Below are positions 8,772-18,087 of a DNA stretch of 64,000 nt, piece by piece (within the stretch, counting starts at the first letter, position 1; each line of letters begins with the position of its first letter). The stretch is taken from assembly GCF_009650605.1 (NCBI RefSeq), contig NZ_WAJT01000003.1, forward strand, positions 1 to 64,000, written 5' to 3'. The notes below the pieces were generated by a model. It made no database searches. It was not told the DNA's origin and saw only the letters and a program-made list of their open reading frames with translations. The translations under genes and the position numbers were made by a program. The stretch comes from Labrenzia sp. CE80 (GTDB lineage: Bacteria; Pseudomonadota; Alphaproteobacteria; Rhizobiales; Stappiaceae).

Positions 8772-11039
8772 CTAGAGCGCGACGTCCATTTCGGACGCAT
8801 AGCGCTTGAGGAATTCACGGATATTGGCTTCCGGATGCCCAGGCTCAAGCCTTGGGAGCAATCTTGCCGACAGGCGCCCAGCGTCAAGCGACCGTAACAT
8901 GGCCTTGATCGGCCCCAGCGAGGCAGGAGACATGGAAAGATCCCGATAGCCAAGACCAACCAGAGCCATTGCCTCGAGAGGCCGCCCCGCCAGCTCACCA
9001 CACAAGGTCACAGGAACATGCGCCTTGGTGGCCTTGTCGATAATCCGCTTCAGGGCTCTCAAAAACCCGATGTTCAGCGTGTCAAACCGGTCGGCAACAC
9101 GTGTGTTGCCGCGGTCGACTGCACAGAAGAACTGAAACAGATCGTTGGATCCGACAGAGACAAAGTCCACTTGTGCCAAAAGCTCATCTAGCTGGAAAAG
9201 CAGCGACGGAACCTCGACCATAACGCCCAAGCGGATTTTTTCCGGAACCGCATGATTGTGGCGGCGTAGATGCTTGAGTTCTTTCTCCACAAGCTCGCGG
9301 GCCCGCACAAACTCGCTGACATCCGCGACCATCGGGAACATCAACTTGAGATCCCGCCCCGCGGCAGCCTTCAGCAGCGCCCGGATCTGTGTTCGCAAAA
9401 GTCCTGGCCGGTCGAGGCCAAGTCGAAGCGCCCGCCAACCCATGGCCGGATTTTCTTCCTGAATTGATCTCAGATAAGGAAGAACCTTGTCTCCACCGAT
9501 GTCGAGCGAGCGAAAGGTCACCGGCTTGCCGTCGGCAGCATCCAGGACCTGCTCATATTGGGCCTGCTGCTCGCGCATGCGCGGAAACGAGGAGGCGACC
9601 ATGAACTGCAGCTCGGTTCGGAAGAGCCCAACCCCAGCCGCGCCCGCCTCCGCCAGGTGAGGCAAATCGACGAGCAGGCCTGCGTTCATCTGCAGGGAAA
9701 ACTCGACACCATCCTTGGTGACAGACGGCTTGTTGCGAAGCCGGCGGTACTGCGCCTGACGACGCGCCCGGAACCGGACTTTCTCCGCATAGGCGTTTTC
9801 GACGTCCTGCGCCGGCCGCAAATGAACTTCGCCGGCGTCGCCATCAACGATGATGCCGTCGCCTGCGTCTGCGAGGCTGACAATGTCGTCAACCTGACCG
9901 ACCATCGGAATGCCAAGCGCCCGCCCGACGATAGTCACATGGCTGGTCGGGCCGCCCTCTTCGAGGACAAGGGCACGAATACGATCGCGACCGTAATCGA
10001 GCAGTTCGGCGGCCCCCATGTTGCGTGCCACGATGATTGCATCTTGCGGCAGTTCTGCCGGGGTCGGTCCGTGTCCGCGCCCCATGAGTTCCCGGATCAA
10101 CCTGTGCGCCAGGTCATCAAGATCGTGCAGCCGCTCGCGCAAATAGGGGTCGGTCTGGCGAAGCATACGTGCGCGCATGTCGCTTTGAACTTTTTCCACG
10201 GCCGCTTCGGCAGTTAGGCCATTGCGGATCGCTTCCTCGATCTTCCGGATCCAGCCGCGATCGTAAGCAAACATCCGATAGGCTTCGAGCACATCCCTGT
10301 GTTCCCCCATCGCCGCGATATCGCCGCTGGCAAGCAGGTCATCGATCGACAGGCGCAGACGGTTGATCGCTCCATCGAGGCGCGTCTTTTCCGCGTCCGT
10401 GTCTTCTGAGATCAGGTTTGTAACGACGACCCGCGGTTCGTGCAGAACCACGTGGCCAAGACCAACACCCTCCGCCAACGCCACGCCATTGGCATGGATC
10501 GGCCGCGACATATCGAGCCCGGTGTCTTTCTGGGCGATCGCCTCCAGCTCACCGGCGGCGACCATCTCGGCAATAACCATAGCGGTCGTCTGAAGTGCTT
10601 CGACCTCATCTTCCAGATAAGTCCGGTGAGACTGATTCTGGACCACCAGAACGCCAAGCGTCCGTCCTGCGCGCAGGATCGGCACACCGAGGAAGGAGTT
10701 ATAGGCTTCTTCGCCAGTCTCAGGCAGGTAAGCAAAGCCAGGGTGGGCACGTGCATTGGGAAGGTTGAGCGGTCTGGCTTCCGCAGCGATCAGGCCGACA
10801 AGCCCTTGACCAACCCGAAGGGACGCCTGGTGAACGGCTTCCCTATTAAGACCTTCGGTTGCGTAGAGCTCCAGAACCCCATCGGCCCTGAGAATATAAA
10901 CGGAGCAGACCTCTGCGACCACATTGGACGCAATCAGGACCACAATCTTGTCGAGCCGTTCCTGCGCCTTGATCGGCTCCGCCATGACTTCGCGAAGCCG
11001 GCGGAGCAACAGGCGCGGACCCGCCAGGTTGCTGCGCAT
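8772..11039 (-). CDS. ptsP: Phosphoenolpyruvate-protein phosphotransferase PtsP (EI-Ntr)
   Basis: First enzyme of the nitrogen-related phosphotransferase chain: it takes phosphate from phosphoenolpyruvate and passes it to NPr, influencing nitrogen, potassium and carbon-storage regulation rather than sugar uptake. 755 residues contain an N-terminal GAF domain (about 25-165), the EI N-terminal helical part, the phosphohistidine domain with active-site His367 in 'GGPTSHVTIVGRALG', and the C-terminal PEP-binding barrel. The GAF domain distinguishes it from the sugar-system enzyme PtsI. In E. coli the GAF domain binds glutamine and 2-oxoglutarate; I infer a similar nitrogen input here. It lies 70 bases downstream of lysC. 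Confidence 0.95.
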   Translation of the reverse strand: MRSNLAGPRLLLRRLREVMAEPIKAQERLDKIVVLIASNVVAEVCSVYILRADGVLELYATEGLNREAVHQASLRVGQGLVGLIAAEARPLNLPNARAHPGFAYLPETGEEAYNSFLGVPILRAGRTLGVLVVQNQSHRTYLEDEVEALQTTAMVIAEMVAAGELEAIAQKDTGLDMSRPIHANGVALAEGVGLGHVVLHEPRVVVTNLISEDTDAEKTRLDGAINRLRLSIDDLLASGDIAAMGEHRDVLEAYRMFAYDRGWIRKIEEAIRNGLTAEAAVEKVQSDMRARMLRQTDPYLRERLHDLDDLAHRLIRELMGRGHGPTPAELPQDAIIVARNMGAAELLDYGRDRIRALVLEEGGPTSHVTIVGRALGIPMVGQVDDIVSLADAGDGIIVDGDAGEVHLRPAQDVENAYAEKVRFRARRQAQYRRLRNKPSVTKDGVEFSLQMNAGLLVDLPHLAEAGAAGVGLFRTELQFMVASSFPRMREQQAQYEQVLDAADGKPVTFRSLDIGGDKVLPYLRSIQEENPAMGWRALRLGLDRPGLLRTQIRALLKAAAGRDLKLMFPMVADVSEFVRARELVEKELKHLRRHNHAVPEKIRLGVMVEVPSLLFQLDELLAQVDFVSVGSNDLFQFFCAVDRGNTRVADRFDTLNIGFLRALKRIIDKATKAHVPVTLCGELAGRPLEAMALVGLGYRDLSMSPASLGPIKAMLRSLDAGRLSARLLPRLEPGHPEANIREFLKRYASEMDVAL

Positions 11040-11110
11040 CGCTTACCCCATCATGTCCCGGACGCCCACCGCAGGGTCCTTGGAGGGCCTGACCGGGGCG
11101 AGTCGGAGTT

Positions 11111-12361
11111 CTATCCGTCCAACCCGTATAGCGAATGGAGAGTCCGCACTGCAAGTTCCGTATAGGCAGAATCGATCAGAACCGAAATCTTGATTTCCGA
11201 AGTGGTAATCGCCCGGATGTTGATGCCCTTCTCCGCGAGGCCGCGGAAACACTGGGCTGCAATACCTGCGTGAGACCTCATTCCGATGCCGATCACCGAG
11301 ACTTTGACAACATCCGTCGCACCTTCAAGATTCTGGAAACCGATGTCGCCACGGTTATCCTCAAGAACCTTGATCGCGCGCTCATAGTCAGTTTCAGGCA
11401 CGGTGAACGTGATGTCGGTGGTTTTTCCGTCCGGAGAAATGTTCTGGACGATCATATCCACATTGATGTTGGCATCTGCCAGCGGACCAAAAACAGTTTG
11501 CGCAACGCCTGGCTTGTCAGCCACATCGCGGATGGAGATCTGGGCTTCGTCTTTGGCAAATGCGATGCCGGTGACAACTTGCTGTTCCACGAGTTCGTCC
11601 TCGTCGCAGATAAGGGTTCCAATGGGAAGGTTGTCGTCGCCAACCTGCGGGGCTTCTGGGTCGTCAAAGCTGGAACGGACGAATGTCCGAACACCATGGA
11701 CCATAGCCATCTCAACCGATCGTACCTGCAGTACTTTCGCGCCAAGTGAGGCCATTTCAAGCATTTCTTCAAAAGACACACGGTCAAGACGACGCGCTTT
11801 GGGCACGATCCGCGGATCCGTCGTGTAAACGCCGTCGACATCGGTGTAGATATCGCAGCGGTCAGCCTTGATCGCAGCTGCAATGGCAACAGCGCTCGTA
11901 TCCGAGCCGCCACGGCCAAGTGTTGCGATGCGGTTGTCCGGGGAAATGCCCTGGAAACCAGCCATGACCGCAACTTGTCCCTGCGACAGGCGTTCAATCA
12001 GCAGGCTGCCGTCGATTTCCTTGATGCGGGCCGCACCGTGGTTCTCGTCTGTCTTGATCGGCACCTGCCAGCCTTGCCAGGAGCGGGCGTTGACGCCCAT
12101 GTCCTGAAGGACGATGGCAAGCAGACCGGAGGTCACCTGTTCCCCGGAAGCGACGACGGCGTCATACTCGCGCGCATCGTGCAGGGCAGAAGCCTCACGG
12201 CAAAACTCTACAAGCTTGTTTGTTTGCCCGGCCATGGCGGAGACGACGACCGCCACCTCATGCCCGGCTTCCACTTCACGTTTGACGTGGCGGGCCACAT
12301 TTCGGATGCGGTCCAGGTCGGCAACCGAAGTACCGCCAAATTTCAAAACCAGTCGCGCCAT
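11111..12361 (-). CDS. lysC: Aspartate kinase
   Basis: Phosphorylates aspartate, the committing step toward lysine, threonine, methionine and diaminopimelate. 416 residues begin 'MARLVLKFGGTSVADLDRI' with the kinase motif KFGGTS. The amino-acid kinase domain spans about 1-240, and two ACT domains, which bind feedback inhibitors, fill the rest ('DKPGVAQTVFGPLADANI', 'VSVIGIGMRSHAGIA'). I chose the ATG at 12361; a longer frame to 12493 has an N-terminus unlike any aspartate kinase. It lies upstream of ptsP, a common Hyphomicrobiales arrangement, and is divergent from ubiG. No lysine riboswitch is visible upstream. Confidence 0.96.
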   Translation of the reverse strand: MARLVLKFGGTSVADLDRIRNVARHVKREVEAGHEVAVVVSAMAGQTNKLVEFCREASALHDAREYDAVVASGEQVTSGLLAIVLQDMGVNARSWQGWQVPIKTDENHGAARIKEIDGSLLIERLSQGQVAVMAGFQGISPDNRIATLGRGGSDTSAVAIAAAIKADRCDIYTDVDGVYTTDPRIVPKARRLDRVSFEEMLEMASLGAKVLQVRSVEMAMVHGVRTFVRSSFDDPEAPQVGDDNLPIGTLICDEDELVEQQVVTGIAFAKDEAQISIRDVADKPGVAQTVFGPLADANINVDMIVQNISPDGKTTDITFTVPETDYERAIKVLEDNRGDIGFQNLEGATDVVKVSVIGIGMRSHAGIAAQCFRGLAEKGINIRAITTSEIKISVLIDSAYTELAVRTLHSLYGLDG

Positions 12362-12547
12362 TGCTGTCGTATTCTTTTCATCGAGTGACGAGGGCGCGTG
12401 ATGCACCCGGCGGATCGGGCGCCATCCATACAGGCACAGCGCAATTGCCGCAACAGCGTCCCTTGACAAAAGAGGCAGGAGATTAAAGGACACTGGATCA
12501 AACCGGGAGCACCCCTATATTCTCCACTCCCAGGGAAAGGAACCGAA

Positions 12548-13306
12548 ATGGCCGAGGCAAACAGCACCACGACTGGCACCGTCGACGACGCGGAAGTTGC
12601 CCGGTTTTCGGCAATGGCTGCCGAATGGTGGGACCCGACCGGCAAGTTCAAGCCGCTCCACAAGTTCAGCCCGGTTCGGCTCTCCTATATCAAGGAGAAA
12701 GTCTGCGCTCGCTTTGATCGCGATCCAAAGTCACCGGATGCATTCAAGGGCCTTCGTTTTCTGGATATCGGCTGCGGTGGCGGCCTCCTGAGCGAACCCA
12801 TGGCGCGCCTCGGCGCAGAGGTCGTCGGCGCGGATCCCTCAACCGTCAACATCGAGATTGCAAAGCTGCACATGCAGAAGTCCGGTCTTGAAATCAACTA
12901 CCGGGCTGAGACCGCCGAGCAGCTTGCAGCAGCCGGTGAAACCTTCGACGTTGTGCTCAACATGGAAGTCGTCGAGCACGTGGCCGATGTTCCGCTTTTC
13001 CTCAGCGAGACCGCTCAGATGGTCCGCCCGGGCGGTCTGATGTTTGTCGCGACGATCAACCGGACGCTAAAGGCTTATGCGCTGGCCATTGTCGGCGCCG
13101 AATATGTCTTGCGCTGGTTGCCGAAGGGCACTCATTCTTATGAAAAGCTCGTCAGGCCGGACGAGATCGAAGGACCGCTTTCCAGCGCGGGGATGCAGAT
13201 TTCGGATCGTTGCGGCGTAAGCTTCAATCCACTGACCGACACCTGGAACCAATCCCGGGATATGGACGTCAACTACATGCTTCTCGCCGAACGGGCCGCC
13301 AACTAG
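12548..13306 (+). CDS. ubiG: Bifunctional ubiquinone O-methyltransferase UbiG
   Basis: Catalyses the two O-methylations of ubiquinone synthesis using S-adenosylmethionine. The SAM motif 'LDIGCGGGLLSEPMARLG' and the family start 'DAEVARFSAMAAEWWDP' identify UbiG. 252 residues is the usual size. AAAGGAAC gives a ribosome binding site. A divergent partner of lysC, also a common alphaproteobacterial arrangement. The next gene starts 13 bases later, so the two may be co-transcribed. Confidence 0.95.
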   Translation: MAEANSTTTGTVDDAEVARFSAMAAEWWDPTGKFKPLHKFSPVRLSYIKEKVCARFDRDPKSPDAFKGLRFLDIGCGGGLLSEPMARLGAEVVGADPSTVNIEIAKLHMQKSGLEINYRAETAEQLAAAGETFDVVLNMEVVEHVADVPLFLSETAQMVRPGGLMFVATINRTLKAYALAIVGAEYVLRWLPKGTHSYEKLVRPDEIEGPLSSAGMQISDRCGVSFNPLTDTWNQSRDMDVNYMLLAERAAN

Positions 13307-13319
13307 GAGCAAGCGCTCC

Positions 13320-14030
13320 ATGGAGCCGATTGTTTTCATTCCCGGCCCGCTGTGTACCGAAATCCTCTATGCACCGCAGATCGTTGCTTTTGCCGACCGC
13401 CCTCTGCTGGTGGCTAACCACCGTCAACACGACAGCATTTCCGCAATTGCCGCCAGCATCCTTGAGAACGCCCCGGAACGGTTCGCCCTCGTTGGGCTCT
13501 CCATGGGCGGCTACATTGCGATGGAAATCATGCGGGTCGCGCCTGAGCGCGTTACCAGACTGGCGCTCCTGGACACCAATCCGCGTCCGGACACACCGGA
13601 CCAGATCAAGCGCCGTCAATTCCTGATCAAGCTGACGGAGAAAAAGGGCTTCACCAAGATCCCGCATCTTCTATATCCGGGCTTTGTCCATGCGGACCTC
13701 GAGAATGACGAGGCCATGAAGGCAACCGTTGTCGAAATGGCGAATGAAACGGGCCCAGAGGCCTTCATCCGCCAGATGAAAGCGGTCATTGGCCGGATCG
13801 ATTCCCGTCCCGGCCTGCCGGACATCACCTGCCCGACGCTCGTGCTTGTCGGCGACGGCGACACGCTGACACCACCCGATCTTTCCCGTGAGATCCAGGC
13901 AGGCATTCCAGACAGCCGGTTGGCGATCATCGAAGGCTGTGGTCACCTGGCAACGCTCGAAGCTCCCGACGCGGTCACGGCGGAATTGAAACGCTGGATC
14001 GGCAGCACATCGATGCATTCCCCGCGCTGA
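13320..14030 (+). CDS. Alpha/beta hydrolase
   Basis: A 236-residue alpha/beta-hydrolase with the nucleophile elbow G-x-S-x-G in 'LVGLSMGGYIAMEIM', an acid in 'LVGDGDTLTPPDL' and a histidine in 'EGCGHLATLEAP', so the Ser-Asp-His triad looks complete. The substrate is unknown; similar small hydrolases act on esters or lactones. GGAGC lies seven bases before the ATG. It follows ubiG closely and converges on phaC; the neighbouring PHA synthase hints at, but does not prove, a link to polyester metabolism. Confidence 0.82.
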   Translation: MEPIVFIPGPLCTEILYAPQIVAFADRPLLVANHRQHDSISAIAASILENAPERFALVGLSMGGYIAMEIMRVAPERVTRLALLDTNPRPDTPDQIKRRQFLIKLTEKKGFTKIPHLLYPGFVHADLENDEAMKATVVEMANETGPEAFIRQMKAVIGRIDSRPGLPDITCPTLVLVGDGDTLTPPDLSREIQAGIPDSRLAIIEGCGHLATLEAPDAVTAELKRWIGSTSMHSPR

Positions 14031-14070
14031 GCGCAGGAAAAGACCCGGCCATTCCTGTGAGCAAGCCTCG

Positions 14071-15915
14071 TCAGGGCATCATCACGTAGCTGCCGGGAGC
14101 AGCGCCCAGAACCGGGTATCCGACAGCCTCATTGCCCATGGAAGGCAGTGCAGCTGGCTTGCCTGAGCGGACATCCAGCCAGTCGACCCAGGCTTCCCAC
14201 CAGGACCCCTCGCTATATTTCGCAGTTTCCTGCCAGGTCTCTGGGTCGATATATCCGTCATGCTCCGGCATCGTCATGATCCGGTAGTGACGATGTGGAT
14301 GACCGGGTTCGCTGACAATCCCGGCGTTGTGCCCACCAGACGTCAGAACAAATGTGACCTGGCTATCGGCGAGATGCGCGATCTTGAAAACGGATTTCCA
14401 GGGAGCCACGTGATCATGCTCCGTACCAACCGCGAAAATCGGCAGCTGAATATCTTCCACTGAGACCGGAACGCCATCGACCTTCCACCGCCCCTCGGCA
14501 AAATCATTGTTGAGGAACAGACGCGTGAGATATTCCGAATGCATCTTGTACGGCATGCGCGTGCCATCAGCGTTCCATGCCATCAGATCAAACATCGGTG
14601 CGCGCTCACCGAGCAGATATTCTCGCACGGCTTTGGACCAGATCAGATCGTTGGAGCGCAGCAGCTGAAAAGCCCCGGCCATCTGACGTGTGTCGAGGAA
14701 CCCCTGCTCCCACATCATGTCCTCGAGAAAGGAAACCTCGCTCTCGTCAATGAAAAGCGTCAGTTCCCCTGCCTCAGTGAAATCCGTTTGAGCGGCAAAG
14801 AGCGAGAGGCTGGCGACCCTCTCGTCGCCTTCGTGCATCATCCCGGCAAGCGCGATCGACAGCAGCGTACCGCCGAGACAATAGCCTGCCATATGAGCCT
14901 GTGGCGCACCGGTGATCGCAAGCGCAGCTTCCAGCGCCGCCTCCACGCCGAGTTTGCGATAGTCGGACATGCCGAGATCGCGATCCTCACGCCCCGGGTT
15001 CTTCCAAGACACCATGAAGACCGTGTAGCCCTGATCGACCAGATAGCGCACCAGGGAATTCTGCTCTGACAGATCCAAAATATAATACTTCATGATCCAG
15101 GCAGGAACGATCACGATCGGTTCCGGCCGGACATTGGGCGTTGTCGGCTCGTACTGGATCAGTTCGATCAAACGATTGCGATAGACAACTTTTCCCGGCG
15201 TCGCCGCGAGATCTTCGCCAACAATGAAATCCTCCGCACCCGAAGGAGGCATCTGACGGGCATACCGATCTACACCCTGAATCAGGTGATCAAACCCGCG
15301 AACGAGATTCATGCCGCCTTCTTCAACGGTCTTTTCGATGACCTCCGGGTTGGTCCAGAAAAAGTTAGACGGAGACAGAAAGTCGAGGAACTGACGGGTA
15401 ACGAAGTCGACCACCTTTTCATGGTGGGCAGAAACACCACGCACACCCGTCATGGCATTGAACCACCATTGTTGTGACAGGAGAAACTGCTGAGAACAAT
15501 AGTTGAATGGAAAGAGCTTCCAGCCTGGGTGCTCGAAACGATGGTCCTGGGGCAAGGGATCAAGGCAGACCTCACCTTTGCCACGGCTCACCGCGCAACT
15601 TGTGAGAAATCGCGCGAGCCGCAGGTTCTTCGTCAGAGCCTTTTCGGCCAGGCGCCCCTGCTTTCCCGGCGAGATTGCCAGATGCAGGGCCCAGTCGAAG
15701 TAGGCTCGCGCCAAGGCCCCGGGTGAAATCCCAAGCGTGCCTCGCGCAATCATTGCCCTCGTCGCCCGGTCCAGAACCTCCGTAAAAGCCGTAACGGAAT
15801 TGCTGTCAGCAGCAGCATCGGAATGAGCACTTGGCAAGAATGTATAGGCGAGGGCTGGAACCGCTGGCCGCACGGGCTGGTTCGAAGGCACTGGCAGGGC
15901 TGACTTCGAGGGCAT
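14071..15915 (-). CDS. phaC: Class I polyhydroxyalkanoate synthase
   Basis: Polymerises (R)-3-hydroxyacyl-CoA into intracellular polyester granules. Counting from the chosen start, the modified lipase box GYCLGG places the nucleophile at Cys346, with Asp501 in 'TEHDHVAPW' and His529 in 'SGGHNAGIV' completing the triad. The PhaC N-terminal domain spans about residues 100-270. The ATG at 15915 (614 residues) has GGGAG seven bases upstream; a longer frame to 16077 would start inside the intergenic region and looks untranslated. It is divergent from a phasin gene, with about 185 bases of shared regulatory sequence where a PhaR-type repressor might bind; I could not identify its site. Confidence 0.95.
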   Translation of the reverse strand: MPSKSALPVPSNQPVRPAVPALAYTFLPSAHSDAAADSNSVTAFTEVLDRATRAMIARGTLGISPGALARAYFDWALHLAISPGKQGRLAEKALTKNLRLARFLTSCAVSRGKGEVCLDPLPQDHRFEHPGWKLFPFNYCSQQFLLSQQWWFNAMTGVRGVSAHHEKVVDFVTRQFLDFLSPSNFFWTNPEVIEKTVEEGGMNLVRGFDHLIQGVDRYARQMPPSGAEDFIVGEDLAATPGKVVYRNRLIELIQYEPTTPNVRPEPIVIVPAWIMKYYILDLSEQNSLVRYLVDQGYTVFMVSWKNPGREDRDLGMSDYRKLGVEAALEAALAITGAPQAHMAGYCLGGTLLSIALAGMMHEGDERVASLSLFAAQTDFTEAGELTLFIDESEVSFLEDMMWEQGFLDTRQMAGAFQLLRSNDLIWSKAVREYLLGERAPMFDLMAWNADGTRMPYKMHSEYLTRLFLNNDFAEGRWKVDGVPVSVEDIQLPIFAVGTEHDHVAPWKSVFKIAHLADSQVTFVLTSGGHNAGIVSEPGHPHRHYRIMTMPEHDGYIDPETWQETAKYSEGSWWEAWVDWLDVRSGKPAALPSMGNEAVGYPVLGAAPGSYVMMP

Positions 15916-16100
15916 GAAACGCTCCCGTCGAGAGATGTAAAGGTTCGTTGCTGCCAGCATCGGGCGAAATCGCCATATTTCCATGATCAGGATCAAATAA
16001 GATCTGTCACGCGGCTGATAATATCGCCGCGATCTAAGGTTGAAACTTACCGTTTGGCAGTCTTCGTAACTGTCCACGCGAAAACCTCAGGAGGCTCGAC

Positions 16101-16607
16101 ATGACCGACAACTCCAGCGCTTCTCCCTTCGATTTCATGCAAGCGATGCTGCCAAAATGGCCAAAGCCCACTTTCTCGAACTGGGCCTTTGCAGAACGGG
16201 AAGACGAATTGGAAGAGCGTACATTCGCTGGAATGCAGCGCTTGAACAAAACCGTGTGGGATCGGGCCGAAAAGACCCTTGATGATCACATGACCTTCGT
16301 CAGCCATCGTCTGCATAAAGACTTTGAATGCGCCAAGGCGCTTTCTGAATGCCGGCTGCCTGACGAAGCCCTGTCGACGCTTCAATCCTTTTACACCCGT
16401 ATGGCCGACGAGTATCAGGCACACTTGCGGCACCAGATGGACCTATTCCGCGACACGGTGAACGAAGGTATCGAAACGGCAGAAGAACTCGGTGAGACTG
16501 CATTGGAAACCGCGGCTGAACTCAGCAAGGCCGCAGAAGAAACCATCGAGGAAGCACAATCGGCACCAGCACCTACGCGGCGCAGGACGAAAAGCACGTC
16601 AGCTTAG
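16101..16607 (+). CDS. Phasin family protein
   Basis: Small amphipathic helical protein of the phasin type that coats polyhydroxyalkanoate granules. 168 residues are almost entirely predicted helix; the C-terminal third is Glu/Ala-rich ('ETAEELGETALETAAELSK') and ends in a basic, Ala/Pro/Ser-rich tail. No signal peptide or membrane segment is present. AGGAGG precedes the ATG. Divergence from phaC supports the assignment more strongly than sequence alone, because phasins are short and variable. Confidence 0.82.
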   Translation: MTDNSSASPFDFMQAMLPKWPKPTFSNWAFAEREDELEERTFAGMQRLNKTVWDRAEKTLDDHMTFVSHRLHKDFECAKALSECRLPDEALSTLQSFYTRMADEYQAHLRHQMDLFRDTVNEGIETAEELGETALETAAELSKAAEETIEEAQSAPAPTRRRTKSTSA

Positions 16608-16630
16608 ATGAACGCGCGCATCGGCAGACC

Positions 16631-16651
16631 GTGATCTGGGAACCAGGTCAC
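16631..16651. repeat. Hairpin in the phasin/DUF1178 convergent gap
   Basis: GTGATCTGG (16631-16639) pairs with CCAGGTCAC (16643-16651) with one G-T pair and a 3-base loop. There is no T-run on either side, so it is at best a weak transcript end between two convergent genes. Confidence 0.4.
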
Positions 16652-16670
16652 GTTCGCTTCTGGGGTTTCG

Positions 16671-17204
16671 TCAGTTCTGTTCATCCGGCAGAGCGGGAAT
16701 AGGGACGACTGCTATGCCTTCATCCAGAAGCGCCTCGGCGTCCTCTTTCGAGGTTTCGCCATAGATGTTGCGCTCTTCGGTCTCGCCATAGTGGATCTTG
16801 CGAGCTTCCTCGGCGAATTCCTTGCCGACGTAGTCCGAGTTTTCGACCACCTTCCGGCGCAAGGCTCTGAGCCCTTCAACTAATTCTCGATGCTTCGGAT
16901 CGACCGGCATGAGAGCCGGTTGTTGCGCGGGTGGAGATTCGGTCACCGCAGTCTCGCCGCCAAGCTTGTCGTTTTGTGCAAGCTCGGATTGAGGCTCTCC
17001 CGTTATAATGTCCCCTGGCAGGCGCCCGTCTTTGGACCGGGCTGTCGAGACAGCCGGTGCCATCAACGTCTTTTGAACATGCACCGACCCGCAAAGCGGA
17101 CAAGACACCAGTTCGCGCTGGCATTGGTTGTCAAAGTCATTCGAATTTCGAAACCAGCCGTCAAAAGTATGGCCTGCGTCACAGGTTAAAGCGTATCGGA
17201 TCAC
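16671..17204 (-). CDS. DUF1178 family protein (zinc-ribbon-like)
   Basis: Member of the proteobacterial DUF1178 family, function unknown. The N-terminal 45 residues look like a small metal-binding ribbon: cysteines in 'YALTCDAGHTFDGWF', 'NQCQREL' and the pair 'SCPLCGS'. The remainder is charged and ends acidic. It starts at a GTG whose last bases overlap the TGA of the upstream amidase (GTGA), so the two are translationally coupled. 177 residues. The conserved pairing with the nitrilase-type amidase suggests a shared process that I cannot name. Confidence 0.85.
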   Translation of the reverse strand: MIRYALTCDAGHTFDGWFRNSNDFDNQCQRELVSCPLCGSVHVQKTLMAPAVSTARSKDGRLPGDIITGEPQSELAQNDKLGGETAVTESPPAQQPALMPVDPKHRELVEGLRALRRKVVENSDYVGKEFAEEARKIHYGETEERNIYGETSKEDAEALLDEGIAVVPIPALPDEQN

Positions 17205-18055
17205 GCGGGGATCTCCCGCTCTTCCTGTGCATGGCTCACCGCGAAGTCTCGCTCGTTCGCAATCGCCGGAATCCGCTGACGCGCATTGGCCACTTCCTCC
17301 GGACGGATCACCACGGTGACGAAGCCGGGCTCATCACCATCGATTTCGCCGATCACACGTCCCCAAGGATCAACCATAAGGCTGTGACCGTAGGTTTCCC
17401 GACCGTCTTCATGCAGACCACCCTGCGCAGCCGAAACCACATAGGCACCATTTTCAATCGCGCGTGCCCGCTGCAGCACATGCCAATGGGCCTCACCGGT
17501 CTGGCGTGTGAAAGCTGCTGGCATGGTCAGCAAACCAGCTCCCATCCGGGCCTGGGTTCGGAAGATCGCCGGAAAGCGAACATCATAGCAGACAGCCATG
17601 CCCATTTTGATCCAGGGCAGATCCGCCAGCAGTGTCTTGGATCCCGGTTCATAGGTTGCCGACTCTCGCCAACTTTCGCCATTTGGCAAATCCACATCGA
17701 ACATGTGGATCTTGTCATAGCGCGCAGCAATTCGGCCCTCAGGCGAGATCAACAGCGCCCGGTTTGCAACCTTTCCATCCGGTAACAGGATTGCCAGGGA
17801 GCCTGCGTGGATCCAGACCTTGAGCTTATCGGCAAGCGCCTTGAACCGGGCAACGGTCGGATCCGCATCCTCGCTGCCGATACGCTCGAACAACTCGTCC
17901 CGGCTGCGAACCAGAACATTGGTCATTTCCGGCGTCTGGATGTAGTGAGCCCCCGCGCCTGCCGCTTCCCGGATCAGTCCCTCGGACTGCTCAAGATTTG
18001 CCGCAACGCTCTTGCCGCAACGCAACTGCACACATGCGGCTGTGAATTCACCCAT
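17201..18055 (-). CDS. Carbon-nitrogen hydrolase (Nit2/omega-amidase-like)
   Basis: Nitrilase-superfamily amidase. The Glu-Lys-Cys triad is visible as E in 'YIQTPEMTNVL', K in 'ARYDKIHMFDVDLP' and C in 'GMAVCYDVRFPAIF'. The 'HMFDVD' and 'CYDVRFP' signatures match the Nit1/Nit2 branch. Nit2 acts as omega-amidase on alpha-ketoglutaramate, and Nit1 on deaminated glutathione; which applies here is not decidable from sequence, though the adjacent glutaredoxin gene makes the glutathione link attractive. 284 residues, normal. Part of the minus-strand run grxC-amidase-DUF1178. Confidence 0.9.
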   Translation of the reverse strand: MGEFTAACVQLRCGKSVAANLEQSEGLIREAAGAGAHYIQTPEMTNVLVRSRDELFERIGSEDADPTVARFKALADKLKVWIHAGSLAILLPDGKVANRALLISPEGRIAARYDKIHMFDVDLPNGESWRESATYEPGSKTLLADLPWIKMGMAVCYDVRFPAIFRTQARMGAGLLTMPAAFTRQTGEAHWHVLQRARAIENGAYVVSAAQGGLHEDGRETYGHSLMVDPWGRVIGEIDGDEPGFVTVVIRPEEVANARQRIPAIANERDFAVSHAQEEREIPA

Positions 18056-18087
18056 CTCTGACGTCTCCAGTCCGTTCGTCTATTTGC

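Noticed and set aside
12362..12547. Lysine riboswitch or clear promoters in the lysC/ubiG gap
   Set aside because: No riboswitch-like architecture is visible. A TTGACA at 12470-12475 has no -10 at the correct spacing, and a TATATT near 12513 has no good -35.
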